DNA of 64,000 nucleotides, taken from assembly GCA_022606135.1 (NCBI GenBank), contig JABYQN010000001.1, positions 3,720,001 through 3,784,000 on the forward strand. The letters run 5' to 3'. The DNA comes from Fomes fomentarius (lineage: Eukaryota > Basidiomycota > Agaricomycetes > Polyporales > Polyporaceae). A program made the position numbers and the translations under genes. Shown piece by piece: positions 42,657-54,795 of the stretch (within the stretch, counting starts at the first letter, position 1; each line of letters opens with the position of its first letter). A model generated the notes under the pieces. The model worked only from the letters and a program-made list of their open reading frames with translations. It was not told the DNA's origin and did not search any database.

Positions 42657-45040
42657 TCATGAATCGAGGTCGCATTCTCCCGGGCGCAGAACACACCATT
42701 TCGGCTGAAGGGCGATCGCCTTCACACCACGATCCACGAGTCGGAAACGTAGTTCGTTCAAACGCGCTAGTGTGCGAGACCCGCTGGTGCTGTTTGCGTC
42801 TGCGAAATTCGGATTTGGTCAATGTTGTGTTTTTTACTCAGGGTGCGGAAACATGCGGGCGTACCCAAGCGAGACGTTCCATCTGGTAGAACTGCTCCGG
42901 TCCAGAACACTTCGGCGGCTGCGGCGAGACGCGGCCATACAATGGAGTCAAGGTTCTCTGGGGATGACTGCTCGCTCCAGAGCGGCATCTGGCCTATGTA
43001 AAGTTGACGCAGCACACTCAGCGCAGTATCCGGTGAACGATCGTAGCAACTGCACCTCCAAGTACGAGAATTTGTTGGGTTACAGTGAGATTAGCCAGTG
43101 GGTCGAAGGAATAAACCTGCAAGCTTTGATCAGAGGCGTGATGGTGTTTCAAGTAGGACCCTGCGGTACCCTCTGCCATGTCTTGAACGGATCACACCAG
43201 CTGTTCCTGTGGATAGCAGCATGATCAGTTTGGTTGACTGTTAAACTTTGAAGGCCTTCACCCTAGGACATCGTTACCGAGCCAATCCCCAGCACCACAA
43301 TCCTGTAGAATAGTCAACTTGTGTCAAAGGAAGGCGCCAAACAGTCATACCAGATAGAAGTAGTTGGACGGTTGATGAATGAACCGAAGGTTCCTCTCTG
43401 CGACAGCTGTGGCATCCTCAGACCTTTGCCATACGCTTGATACTCTGATGTTAGATAAAAAAAAGTCGTGAGATTCAGACTTACACAACAACGGTGTCGT
43501 CTACCACAGGCGCGTTGTGCGTCAAGACAATATCTAAGGTGACCCACTTCATTATATCGGCAAAGTAGAGAAGCGATGATGGAATGCTCACCACTCTTGA
43601 TGAATGGTGTTTTTCCGTGAGTCCTGATCACCCCCTGCACGGTCTGTACAAACTCATTGAGGGCATCAGCGATGGTGATGTTCCGCTCCGCAAGGTCGTG
43701 TTGCGTCTCTTCGTCCTCTTCCCAACACGGTAGATTGACTTCGTCGCCACCAGAGCTCATCATCTTGCTGGGAAGGTCGGATGCGACAGAGTCGAAGAGA
43801 GTCTTCGCGAACAATAACGTGGATGGAGATGCCACTCGCAGCTGGCCGGCCGGTGGTTCCGAAGCGTATTTGGACCACGGTGACTTAGCCGGACAGGCAA
43901 TATGCTCTGGAAAAGCGGCGCCAATAGCTGTGGTATGACCTGGAGAATCTAACTCCTACAAGATGCAATCGGTCATGGCATCCGATCTGAAGGAAAGTGG
44001 CAGATGACGCCTTACCATCACTACGTCGATTCCTCGCTGCGACAATAGGGTCAAGACGGGGAGCCCCGCAGTTGAAAAGGACAATCACGAACCTCGTTTG
44101 CGTACTGGACAATCCGCTGTACATCGTTGCGACTGTAAGTCTCGTTCCGCGAGTATGCACCCCACTTGGATAGCTCCGGATAAGCTTGTACTTCTAGCGG
44201 GAAGCTTTGGCTGTCAATGACGTGCCAATAGAGGACGCTGAGCTATGGGATCTTCATCATGAGCCATCGGCATATGTGAAGTGGAGAGACGACGAGATAA
44301 TACGGACCTTGACCCAAGACATGGCATCTAGCGTGCGCAGGATGTCATCTACAGGGTAACTGTGGGATAACAGGGTATTGTGGCATGACAATTCAGGAGC
44401 GAATCTCAACGCACAAGTTGCGAGAGGTGTCGAAGGAAAACCCGCGGTACGGCTGCGACTCAACGTCAGTGATTTGACAAAGGCACAGTGAGAGGGGACG
44501 TACAAAGGCAGGTTCATCTGCGATCTCGATATCACCGTTGAGCATGTACTTGACACCTTGGCAGTCGTACCACAATTGCTCAAAGGTAGTGAGCCCGCGG
44601 AACAGGCCCAACGTTGAGTTTGCCCTGATGATAGCATCGGTCCGGCGACGTGAGATAGACAGCGAGTAGGACTCGCTCTTGGAGTCGATCGGCTGGTTTG
44701 TTTCTTCTGCGATGCTCTGAACCGGGGAGTTTCCGTCAATGACGAGCGTGAGCGAGGTCAGGACGTGAGCCCCGGGTAACAGATGCAGGTCTGCAGAGCC
44801 ACGTCCCAGGACGAGTCTCTCGAATGCATCTGTGACGAGCCTGGCTTGAGTGCGCGCGGCAGCGGAGAGTATGTCAGCAGGCGGATTCTGAATTTCCAGC
44901 TGTATGGAGAAATACGGGGACAGCCTGACAGCTGTTGATCCCGAGACCAGCGACTTTGGGATAGGCCACAACGCGTTGGCAGGATAGTTGCGGAGCAAGC
45001 AAAGGAGTTGGGCTACGACGAATATCCAGTATCGCAACAT
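42657..45040 (-). CDS. Beta-N-acetylhexosaminidase (GH20), secreted
   Basis: Releases terminal N-acetylhexosamine from chitin oligomers or glycans. It starts MLRYWIFVVAQLLCLLRNYP, a signal peptide, followed by NALWPIPKSLVSGS. Many small introns separate PAF, PYRGFSFDTSRN, YPVDDILRTLDAMSWVK, LSVLYWHVIDSQSFPLEVQ, RGIDVVM and ELDSPGHTTAIGAAFPEHIA. Then come SSGGDEVNLPCWEEDEETQ (the catalytic Asp-Glu pair in GGDE), SNYFYL, DCGAGDWLGNDVLG, NSWCDPFKTWQR, VYSFDPLANLT and PLWSEQSSPENLDSIVWPRL. The last exon ends QPKWCVLRPGECDLDS. All expected GH20 blocks are present with canonical splice sites, so the gene appears intact. Expected location is extracellular or cell wall. Confidence 0.93.
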
Positions 45041-46316
45041 GGTTGACACCAGGGAATGAGATTCAGCCCCGCGCCTCAGGTTGTTTATATAGATCCTGCG
45101 GGACGCTATGGGCAGACGGAAACAGTAAGAGATAGAAGCATTGGGACGGTCATAAGGCCGAGCAGCGAAGCAGGAGAGTGTCGTGTCGTCGGTTTCGAAG
45201 TCCAAGAGTTTCGTTGTGCGGCCCGGCCGGCAGCGGCGAGCGGCGAGAAAGTGCTGCCAAGGTTTGGCCGGAGACTTAGAGGGAGCCCAAGGTTATCAGG
45301 ATGCAGTATGCCGTGCTGCAAGGTTTGCGCATAGGCACTGAGGCCTGAGGCCTGAGGATTGATCAGAGGCGCAAAAAATACACTCATGAAGTCGTGCGAT
45401 GTGGCAGTGGGGGCCAGATTTCGTCGACGCTCCTGACAGTAGCTGTATTCCGATGGATAATGGATTTGCACAGACTCTAGAGATACACCTACGCTTCTGC
45501 AATGCCATCAAACGGTAAGTAATAGCTACCGGCCGAACATCCCATGAACCTGACCCAGGCCAGTACGTACTTCGAGGGGATTCGCCGGCGGGAGCAAGCA
45601 AGAGGCTGGTGGTGTTTGAGTGACAGTAGCGCCGTGCGAATGGTGCAGATGTGTATGTCTGTCGGGTGCGGTTGATTAGCTGACGGTCAACATTGAATAT
45701 TGACTCCTGAAAGTTCGTCCAATGAAACTTTGAAAGGTTGCCCCCCGGCCCGTAAGCACCGGAAGGCTGCTCATTAGCGCCGATCAAGCGTGCCGGAGCG
45801 TCCCGCGCTTGTTCAAATTGTTGGCGGCTGATGTGTCGTTGGATGACTTCAACTTCGACTTCAGCTCATCCAAACTAGGTCTCTGACCTACGGATGCCAA
45901 CATCAGCCTGGCATAAGACGAGGTGTGCACATGGTTGGCTTGTCGATGAGCCATGGTAACGTCGCTTCAATGATCGCCTCGCAGACTGCAGTCATGGTTA
46001 TATGGACGTGCAGAGTCTACTCTTTTTCGTACTTTGACGTGGTTCGCACCATGAATCGTTATGCTTCTCCATCTCGTTCGAGGAGTGCAGCTGACTGAAA
46101 TAACAGCCATGTTGCAAGAAACAAATGAGGTCGTGAACAAATGTCATATAAAGTGGAAACCGTACAGAAAAATAAGTCGTGGGTGAGCAACTACTGTACA
46201 ATGAGAAACTGATGGCTAAAAGTAACAGTTCCATGACAAGTACTCCGATCCACTCGGCGTGGTAAGCCGTCGCGTTTTACCCTGCAAGAACCCGAACCCC
46301 CGGTCTGATGTCCCAC
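45041..46316. other. Intergenic between GH20 and D-amino-acid oxidase genes
   Basis: 1.3 kb with only short unsupported frames (for example 45296-45787 minus). It contains the GH20 promoter near 45041 and the oxidase 3' end near 46317. Confidence 0.5.
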
Positions 46317-47612
46317 CTACAACCTCGCCGAGAACTCAACCTGCTGGCGTTTGCGCTGGTTCTGGTCAGCCTCCGTCTGCATGGCGGTTGGAGCCTTGTC
46401 GAGCAGCGCCTCCTCCACCATCGCCAGCACGTCCGCCGCGCAGCCGAAGGCGAGCGACCAGCCCGCACCTCCGTGGCCGTACGTGTGGATGATGCGGCTG
46501 TGGTTGACGATCGACTCGCCGACAACGGGGCGGAGCTCGCGCTCGACGCGGACGTTGTGCTTGCGGAAGGGGCGGAGGCCCTGTGCGATGGGGTAGTCCG
46601 GATCGAGGCGCGCCTTCTTCAACTGGGGGAGGAACGCCTCGGCGCGGGCCTTCATGCGCTTGATGATGGGCGTGTCGAGGGTGTAGTCGAGCTCGCCCTT
46701 GTTCGACTCGGTGATGCCGCCGATGATGAGGATCTTGTCGTTGCGGGGCACGAGGAAGACGATCTCGTTCGCAACGTCTGCGGAGATGCTGAGCGCGCTG
46801 TCGATGACGGGGAAGTCCCTGCCGTCGTTGATGACGCGGATCAGACCGCCGCGGATGGGGTAGCAGCTCGAGTCGCCCGCGGTCTCGGTGCCTGCGATGC
46901 CGGTCGCATTGATGATAACGTCCGCGGCGTACTCGGCTCGGAGAGCTTGCTCCTGCTCGAGGAGGTCGCCGTGGATGGTGCGGGTGACGAACTTCGCCCC
47001 CTTGCGTTGGACGAGGTCCATGAGCCAGATCATCGCCCGGTCGGTGTCAATGACGGGAGCGAGCATCTCGTAGGCGTCGACAGCGCCGTACTCGGGGTTC
47101 ACCCCGCGCTCCTTGACGATGCTGGTGCTGTGACGGAATCCGCGCACGCCGCTCCCGGCGATCTCCTTCATCTTCGAGAGCTGGTTGGCGTCTTCCTCGA
47201 CGTGGAAGGGGAAGAAGAAGTCTGCGGGCTTGACGCTGACACCGGCCTCCCTAGCAAGGTCTGGCTTCGCGGCGATCGCGTCCCAGATGTGGTACGAGAC
47301 CATGCACCACTTGCGGGAGTGCTGGAGGGAGATCTTGTCGGTGTGCTGGCCGCAGACCGCAGGCGGGTACTCCCACAGAGCACCGGCGATCTGAGAGGTG
47401 AGTCGTTGAGCCTTGCCGAAGGTGGCCCATTCTTTGGCGACGACGGTTACATGATAGCCCTTGTCAAGGAGCGTCCAGGCTGTAGTCAGACCAATGACGC
47501 CCCCTCCGATGATGAGGATTCGAGGGGAGAAGGGAGTTGCGGGCTCAAGGGGGACAGGGCTGGGCGAAAGGTCCTTCCAGAAGACGAGAGGCTGAGCGTT
47601 GACCGCGGACAT
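46317..47612 (-). CDS. D-amino-acid oxidase (FAD-dependent), peroxisomal
   Basis: Oxidises D-amino acids to keto acids with release of ammonia and hydrogen peroxide. A single exon of 431 residues, unusual among its intron-rich neighbours. The N-terminal FAD-binding fold reads ILIIGGGVIGLTTAWTLLD. A DAO signature lies near the C-terminus: IIHTYGHGGAGWSLAFGCA. Other family blocks are QIAGALWEYPP, INATGIAG, CYPIRGGLIRV and GLRPFRKHNVRVE. The last three residues, ARL, fit the type 1 peroxisomal targeting signal ([SAC][KRH][LM]). D-aspartate oxidase is the main alternative, because the two share these motifs. The opposite strand is open for 451 codons across the same stretch, which I judge a codon-bias shadow. 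Confidence 0.93.
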   Translation of the reverse strand: MSAVNAQPLVFWKDLSPSPVPLEPATPFSPRILIIGGGVIGLTTAWTLLDKGYHVTVVAKEWATFGKAQRLTSQIAGALWEYPPAVCGQHTDKISLQHSRKWCMVSYHIWDAIAAKPDLAREAGVSVKPADFFFPFHVEEDANQLSKMKEIAGSGVRGFRHSTSIVKERGVNPEYGAVDAYEMLAPVIDTDRAMIWLMDLVQRKGAKFVTRTIHGDLLEQEQALRAEYAADVIINATGIAGTETAGDSSCYPIRGGLIRVINDGRDFPVIDSALSISADVANEIVFLVPRNDKILIIGGITESNKGELDYTLDTPIIKRMKARAEAFLPQLKKARLDPDYPIAQGLRPFRKHNVRVERELRPVVGESIVNHSRIIHTYGHGGAGWSLAFGCAADVLAMVEEALLDKAPTAMQTEADQNQRKRQQVEFSARL

Positions 47613-50600
47613 CGTGCTATGTGTTGTGTTGTGGGTGTGGGGGGGTGTGGGGGAGATCTGTAGATGTTGTGGGTTGACGAGCTACAGTGTCCCGACTTGC
47701 GAAGCTTTTTAAACGGTTCTGTTTCCTGTCTTCGCCCTTCCGCTGCTCCGTCTACGAGGCGCGCAGAATGCGCATCGCCAACTTTGGTACATTCGCAACA
47801 GTGCGCCAAGTGACAGTGTCGCCGGAATTGTAGCATTTTTTGTCTTCGAGTGGCTAGCCGGCAGCCTCTAATGGATAGTATGGCGACAGATGATCTTTGA
47901 GAAGAAAATACCAGAGGCGCGCAAATGGTCCGTGATCGTCTCTGTGCGACCGAAGCTGGAGCGTTCTCGAGCGACAAATGTGGACGCGAATATGTGATCG
48001 ACAAAAATATCGAGCCAGGGGCAACGCTCCGTGACCGGACATGCGACCATTCATGTTTGACGCACCGGAGTTACCCCCCATCACAAACGCGTGTGGTACA
48101 TACAGCGGCTCGCTTGCTCCCTCCGCCGAATGTCACGCCATGTTGTGAGAGAAAGTACTCCCAAACTGTAGAAGGACATCGCCCTCAGCGGACCTAGAGT
48201 TGTGTCGCTGTCAAAGTGACTAATGATGCTCCGACGCGGAACGGTGTGTTACAGAACTTAACACGGTCAGCCGCTGGGCAAACGTGCACATGCGTCACGG
48301 CCCAGTGAACATTGCATGCTCGTCATCCCTTGGCAACGTTCGAATTCCAGGTATGTCATTGTAGAGCGAGTGAGGCAGACGAGGTAGCGCGGATTCCCAC
48401 GGCCTCTTCTGCCTGTCATCTCGGTGAGGCGACGCACATATTATTCTTGAAGACCTTCTAAAGTGGGAATCGCACCAACTTCGGCCCGGTGGAACATTGG
48501 GCCAATTGAGACGAATTGGCACCAACCTTGCGCGCGAAGGCCCAGCCTCGCATTGAGTGAAAGGGCTTTACCATAACGATTCCGGAGAACCTTTCGGGCG
48601 GTGTATGTGAGAATGGTGACCCGGCCTAGGCAGTTCACTCAGACACGGCCAACAGTTCTGTTATGAAGCGGATGCAGCTCCATCAAAATAGCCGAAACGA
48701 CTATGTGGACAGAGATTCAGGTACGTAAGGAACACTGCATTAGTATATATAGGTCGGCCCGGCTATCAGTATAAGGGGCTAGAACCACATTGAGAGAGCG
48801 TCTCCGAATTACAAACTGCATGTTCGGCCTCACAAACGTTTCTGCCACTCAGCAAGCTGTAAATAAGTACACCGGCGGTGTAACAGCTGCTGTGGTCATA
48901 TGTTCGTTGTCATCTGTCAGTTGTGGAATCCGTAAACCACAATAGTCGTCGAAGATGGAGACGGCGCTCGACCAGTGGCAGACCCGGAGGGAAAACTCTA
49001 ACGGGTAGTTCCACCTGGGAATTACAAGTTCGGGATAAGTCGGGTTACCCCGAGCGGGGAACTGCCGGCCTGTCCATAGAGCGTTTCGTAAATTCTCAGC
49101 ACCGATCCGCAACAAGCGTGCAATGGACCACATAGTACCACCACCCCCGGGCAGTAATTTTCATGAGCACACTCGCTGCCACTCACGTAAAGGTTGTTCC
49201 GTTTTGAACCGGCCCTAACACTTTCGGTATTGTCGCGTTTTCTTGCGCGATGAGATTTCCATCTTGCAGCGAGAAACCGGAGGTCCAGGTCTCGAGCGAC
49301 TGAATTGCATGTCTATGGCGGAGACAGACGATCAAACAGACTCTGGGGGAGACGAACCTGGACCTCACTTCCAGGCCCCTGATTTACTCCCATGCGCTAG
49401 CATCTGCGACAGAGTACCACCCAGCCACGTTTGCTGTTGCTTCTCACTATTTACGGTAGCTCATAAAAACGGACCACCGTTTCCGACTCTGAAGGCAGTC
49501 TGACTACTCATCATCCGTGAGATGGAGGCTCGAGAGTCGAGACTCGGAAGAGACAGTCAGTCTACCACCCATGGCTCTGCACTTGCGTATCAATTTACCA
49601 AATGGCGCAAGCTCCAAGCCCTATGACCGAGTGTGTGACGAGGGATTGAGAAACAGGAGGATCAAATCAAGGTCCGAATATCTGGGTACGTGCTACATAA
49701 TTGTGGGGAGTCTTTGAGTTCTTTCTGTTGTTTTTTTTCCTTGACACGGGGTCACAGCTCCGCAGTCGAAGACCTGGAGACCTGGACAGTTACGGTAAAG
49801 AAGAACGGTAGAGAAGATGGCATCTGCCACCCACTGGATTCCTTCACCATCCCGTAAAACTTCCGCAAGTACATTCAACACGACGGACCACTGCCGGCTT
49901 CGTGGCGCTGACTCCACGCCGTTGCCCCACTTCGACTGTCGCGCAAACTCTGAGTCCAGGGCCCCGGATTGTATCCACGGTATATGGGGCTTCTTCTCAT
50001 GGCTGAGTGTAAGAAGTGGACGCCTAGTAGACATAAGCATCCAACACAGTGAATGTAAGAAACCCGGCTTGCCGTCTAACCTCAGATGAAGGTACAAAGT
50101 TAGGCCCCCTGGCCTGTCTATGTGAACGTCGACAGGTCAAACAGTGTAATGTCGAACTCACCACACCTGCCCCCGAAACATGCTGCGTAGATCGGTTGCG
50201 TGAATGAACTTATTACAAGCGGTTCCTAGCTACAGGAAGCAACGGCAGCTCGTAACCTCCGCGCTGAGCGGACTATGGACACTTCGATCAGCCAGGATGG
50301 CGTCACTGAAAAGCATGAATTCGATACGGCATTATATCTTGTACATGAGTTGACAAGCATAAGGGTGCGACAATGTACATATGCGATTGTATGAGTGCAA
50401 GAAGAAACTAGGCGACATCTGAAGTATCCCGGATTAAGCAAACGTATCATCAAAGCTGCAAAGCGTATAGGCATAGCTAAGTTGGCCATCAGGCACCATC
50501 ATCTTCTTCACTTATCGTACACAGAGGGGGCGGATCAGCACGAACGCGGACACTCTACAGAGCACAAGAAACTTTAAGAGAACCTGACAGTACCAAAAGC

Positions 50601-50625
50601 AGACGACTCACGTCGAACCCTCGAT
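47613..50625. other. Intergenic, no gene seen
   Basis: 3 kb upstream of the oxidase and downstream of the CNNM-type gene. Short frames (for example 49693-50097 minus, 49817-50089 plus) show no recognisable motif or consistent splicing. No transposon end was recognised. Confidence 0.5.
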
Positions 50626-53600
50626 TCATTCCTCCTTCCCGTCCGGATTCTCATCAGCCTTACGAACGTCTTCAGCGACGGACTGATTTGACGACACTGC
50701 GCCAACAGCACCTTGGCGCTGCTGCCGGTCGCCACCTACGTCCTTGACACCCGCTGCGAGTTCGTCGCAGCTCTCCTTACTCGGCCCACTACCCACCTGC
50801 ATGTCGCGCTTCACGCGCTCGGCAACAATAACGCCCGCTCGATCCCCGCCATTCAGGGGGCTGCTCTTGAACCAGCCGCCCTTGATCGCGTACTGACTCC
50901 CGGAGGCAGACTGCGCACGGCGCTTGCGCTCGACAAGTATCGCCTGCTCGAGCGACGGCGCAGGAGATGCGCTTCGAGATGGCGGCGCGTATGCCGCATT
51001 CAGCGTGGGAGGCACCGGAATAACAGGGGTACCGCCACTGCTTCCGCCGCCACCGGTGCGCGCACGACCAATGCTGGTCGCAGCGAGGACACTGTCCGTA
51101 GGGATGACCACGTTGGGCGTGACAGCCAGCGGGCCAGGTTTCACGGGCACGGGCGCAGGCGAAATAGGATTGGCAAGAGATTCGTCATTCAAGACAATGC
51201 GAATAGGCACATCGCGGTCATCACCCGCACCAGTGGTTGGGTCAGACGTCACAACCGATACGGTATTCGGCGGTACCTCTATACCTTCGGGCAAGGCAGG
51301 GGGAGGCGGAGTCCCGTCTTGCGCAGCCTTCTTCTCCGAGGCGCCTTCAGCATCAGGCGGCATAGGCGGAGCGCTCCTGGATCGCTGGAAGCCTGGAACC
51401 TTGAAGTTCAGACTTCTCAGCGCGGGCAACGCCTTCGGCTTCACGACAGACGACACGGGAGTTTGTTTCGAAGAATCGGAGGGAACGGCGGTGTTCGCGC
51501 GGGTGTCAGACGACTGAGCAGCAAGCTGCGGAGCAGATGGCGTGCGCTTGAGAGATGGCGCAACCTTCACGTCCGCTTGGGCGTAAGACGAAAGGTCCGG
51601 ATGACCTTGAGGATCGAATTCGTCGTAAATCTCCTCGCCGATGAGCTCTGCAAACGTATGCCCTGAGTAAGATACTCCAATACATCACCGAGTTAAACCA
51701 CGCACCTTCGAGTACGTCTTCCAATGTGATGATACCAAGCGGCATGACAGCCGGGTCGACGCTCTGAAGAAATTCCTCCACACCCTCCTTTGTGAGGACG
51801 GCATCGGCGGGCATACTCTGCTCCCAACGGCCCCATGCTCCAACTTTTGGCAACGCGAGACCCCGCTTCTTTCCGCCGGCGGCCTCTTGGTCGTCAACGA
51901 GCCCCATTTCGACATCAACACTCCGTTTCCGCTTACCACGACCGCGAACACGGTTGCTTTTCTCGGAAGATCCCTCGGCCTCGGCATCAGCGGAATAGCT
52001 ATTCAACGTCTCATCATTCTCACTGCTACTCCGTTTGGGCTTCTTGTCGCGATGCCGTTTCTGACGATGTTGCGTGCGAGGACCCTCCTCCTCATCCGAG
52101 CTGGAGCTCGAGTCACTGTCGCCCATGAGGACGCGATCACGCAGCCGTTGGGTCAGTCCTCGTTTGACCGCCTTCTTCACGCTAGCAGCACGCTCGACAC
52201 TGAAGCGTGACACTATAGCCATATGCGAACGTCCCTCTTGGAACTTGTCCAGGATGCCCAGGAGCGGCTCATTGTTCGGAACAAAGGGAACCTTGTTCAA
52301 CGGGATCTTCCGCACGGGGGTCGCGTCTGTCCGATTGGAATTTAGCTTTCGCGCGCGTCCTACTACGAGCGCTATGGACGCACCATTAGGGTCTAGTAAG
52401 ACGCATTGCTTCACAAGGAGGACCCCGATGATCTTCTTCACTTTCTGCGTCTTGGGTTGACGGCCGTCAAGGCTGAGACGAGAAGCAGACCCGTCGAACA
52501 AGTCTGCTTCAGAGATGTTCACCTTCGCCACGAGCCTCGGAACCGGGATCTCGACTTCCTCGTAGACGGGTATGCGTGAGTGACCGGTAAGACAAACTTT
52601 GCGCAATGTCTCGTAATCCAGTTTGGCATCAATGCTGAGCATGAAAACGTCCTTAATGGGGGTCATCGCTTGCCTCACCACCTGCGGAGGATGTCAGCGC
52701 CCGCGTGTGAAGTGAAGGAAGAATACGCGCCTTCTCCTGGAGGTCAAGAGCACCTCCGATAATGGTAACAGTGTCTGTCTTGAGATCTCCCCCCAGCTCG
52801 CCGATGTTTGAATGCATCGCTATCAACTCCTTTAACTCGGTACGTCGGTAGATGATGCCGTGATGCGGGCCGAGTATGATCTCGAGAAGTTTTGCAACGG
52901 GCCAGGCCACGATGCCCTGCACTCGGAGGTCAGCAGGAACACGTCGTGACGAGACACCAGGTCGCGTACCAACGTCCAGATGAGAACTTGTACAAACCCT
53001 GCCATCTTTGCCCCGAAGTACAACCCATAACGCGTGCACAGGGATTGCGGAATGATCTCCGAGAAGCTACAGGACGCATATGTCAATATTGTCCTTACGT
53101 CTAGCGCTAACGAATTGGAAACTGAATTGGAAAATCCATGCACGACGAATACGATGGAACGCTGGTTTCGACGAGGCGCTCCGAGACGGATGCCCGTTTT
53201 CCCGACAAATGCGTTGGTGTCACAATTGTACGCTCGGTGACATCGGTGACCACGGGGGTGACAGCCCCACGTTCGATGGCTGGGATATGACCGGTCTAGC
53301 AAAAAACAATGGCGCAAATTTCTGCTCTCGAGCGATATACAATAGGCCCTTGTGTATGTGCAATGAGGGCATGAGAAGACATCTCGGTGAGGCAGGCTCA
53401 TTTCTACCGGGTCGACCTGTCTGATAAAACATAATTCGTAGCCCTCAATATCTTCGACCCTGGGAGGCATAAAGCATAAAGTGGCCGAGAGTGCTCAGAC
53501 GTGAGGCGCATCGGGCAGGACACCCAACGAACAGCACCCGCGGAACAAGCTACTCCAGTTCGTGCCACACGGGTCACGTGATCGCAATGCTAACACGCGT

Positions 53601-54265
53601 TCGAAGCACGGGAGCGCGTCCGAATTGCCGAAGTCGCGTCATGGACATCACATGAGGGAAGAGCGAGAAGAGAACGAAACTCTAGAGATAAACCACGTAC
53701 ATCACGATGAGGACGGTGCTCACGACGACGCTCTGCACCCCTCCGCCCAGGATTGGGTCAGAAATGACGGGCAGCGTCTCGTTGACGATCATGTTCGCGA
53801 GTAGCAGGGTGACGAGCAGCAGGTGTCCATTCTTGCGAATAGGTTTGATCTTGTTCGCGTACAGCTTTTGCTTTCTGCGTCAGGATCATCGTCAGTCATC
53901 AGGCCTGCCACCGAGAGCATGTCCAGCCACAGCACTAGAAGCATCGCCAAGGACTGGAGATAATCCGGCACTCACGGCGTTCCACTGACGCTCAGCACGT
54001 TCAGCTGCGTCGAGTCCAAGCTCATGTATCCGAGCGTCAGACCGGCAAACAGACCCGACAAGAGGACAAGAACGGGGATGAGGCATGAGAAGATGATGAA
54101 CTTGGCTCGCTCATCAGGGTCGTGCATGTCTCGGCGCACGAACGCGTGCGCGTTGAGCTCGGGACCAGGAGAGTTGCGTGAAGGTGGAACATCTTGTGTA
54201 TATACAGCAGACCCTAGAGTGTGAAGCAGCCTTGAGAGGGAAGCCTTGAGCAGAGGCGCGACCAT
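50626..54265 (-). CDS. CNNM/Mam3-type transmembrane protein with CBS domains
   Basis: Member of the CNNM (DUF21) plus CBS family linked to magnesium and other metal homeostasis; yeast Mam3 is vacuolar. The N-terminal exon reads KFIIFSCLIPVLVLLSGLFA, GLTLGYMSLDSTQLNVLSVS. Splicing leads to KQKLYANKIKPIRKNGHLLL, NETLPVISDPILGGGVQSVV, then VIFSEIIPQSLCTRYGLYFG and GIVAWPVAKLLEIILGPHHG. The CBS pair spans RQAMTPIKDVFML to PLGIITLEDVLEG. It continues through ELIGEEIYDEFDPQGH into a long Pro/Ser-rich disordered tail ending PDGKEE. The DUF21 part is split by a very long intron (53067-53700), and one intron (52682-52730) has a GC donor. The family is sure; the transported ion is not. Confidence 0.93.
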
Positions 54266-54795
54266 TCGATGGGTGTTGTTGTCGTTGTGAGAGACGCGTA
54301 GGTGTGTACAGCGCGAGGCACATATGTAAATACCATTTACCCACCAACCTTATCAACGGCAAGCTCCGGCGCGCTTACCGCTTACGATTTCGGACAAACT
54401 ACCCACAAGCCTATTCGCTGAGTTGGACAGAAGTTGCAACTTGCCTCAGTGGGCCGCCGTTGAGTGTTATACATACCGGTGTTCTCTCCAATCCCAAAGT
54501 CGCCGTGCTGTGGGCAGCGCTTGGCACCAGCACCGCAACAGTCCACAAGATCTGCGATGTATAGCATGTACGATCATGTGGCGCACGATCCTCGTAGGAA
54601 AGAGAGATCAAACAAGAAAGCTATATCGTATCATTACGCTAGTATACAGTAACCGAATTCAACAGCACACACCGAACATAGAAAATCCAAGCGTTTTACA
54701 CACCCGCAGCTGGACCCACAAGCAAACGCTCTGACATGGATAGGCTTGGATAAGGAACCGAAACACCTAGTCGCCAGTAGCTGTAACGTTTTAGC
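54266..54795. other. Intergenic between CNNM-type and NSE4 genes
   Basis: 530 bp holding the promoter of the CNNM-type gene and the 3' end of NSE4. No other gene recognised. Confidence 0.5.

Noticed and set aside
46308..47663. 451-codon open frame on the plus strand across the oxidase gene
   Set aside because: It lies opposite a complete, motif-rich oxidase frame and its product is Val/Arg/Asp-rich low-information sequence. A GC-rich third-position bias produces such shadows.
50713..51666. 317-codon plus-strand frame opposite the CNNM tail
   Set aside because: Antisense to a well-supported exon; Arg-rich composition with no motif.
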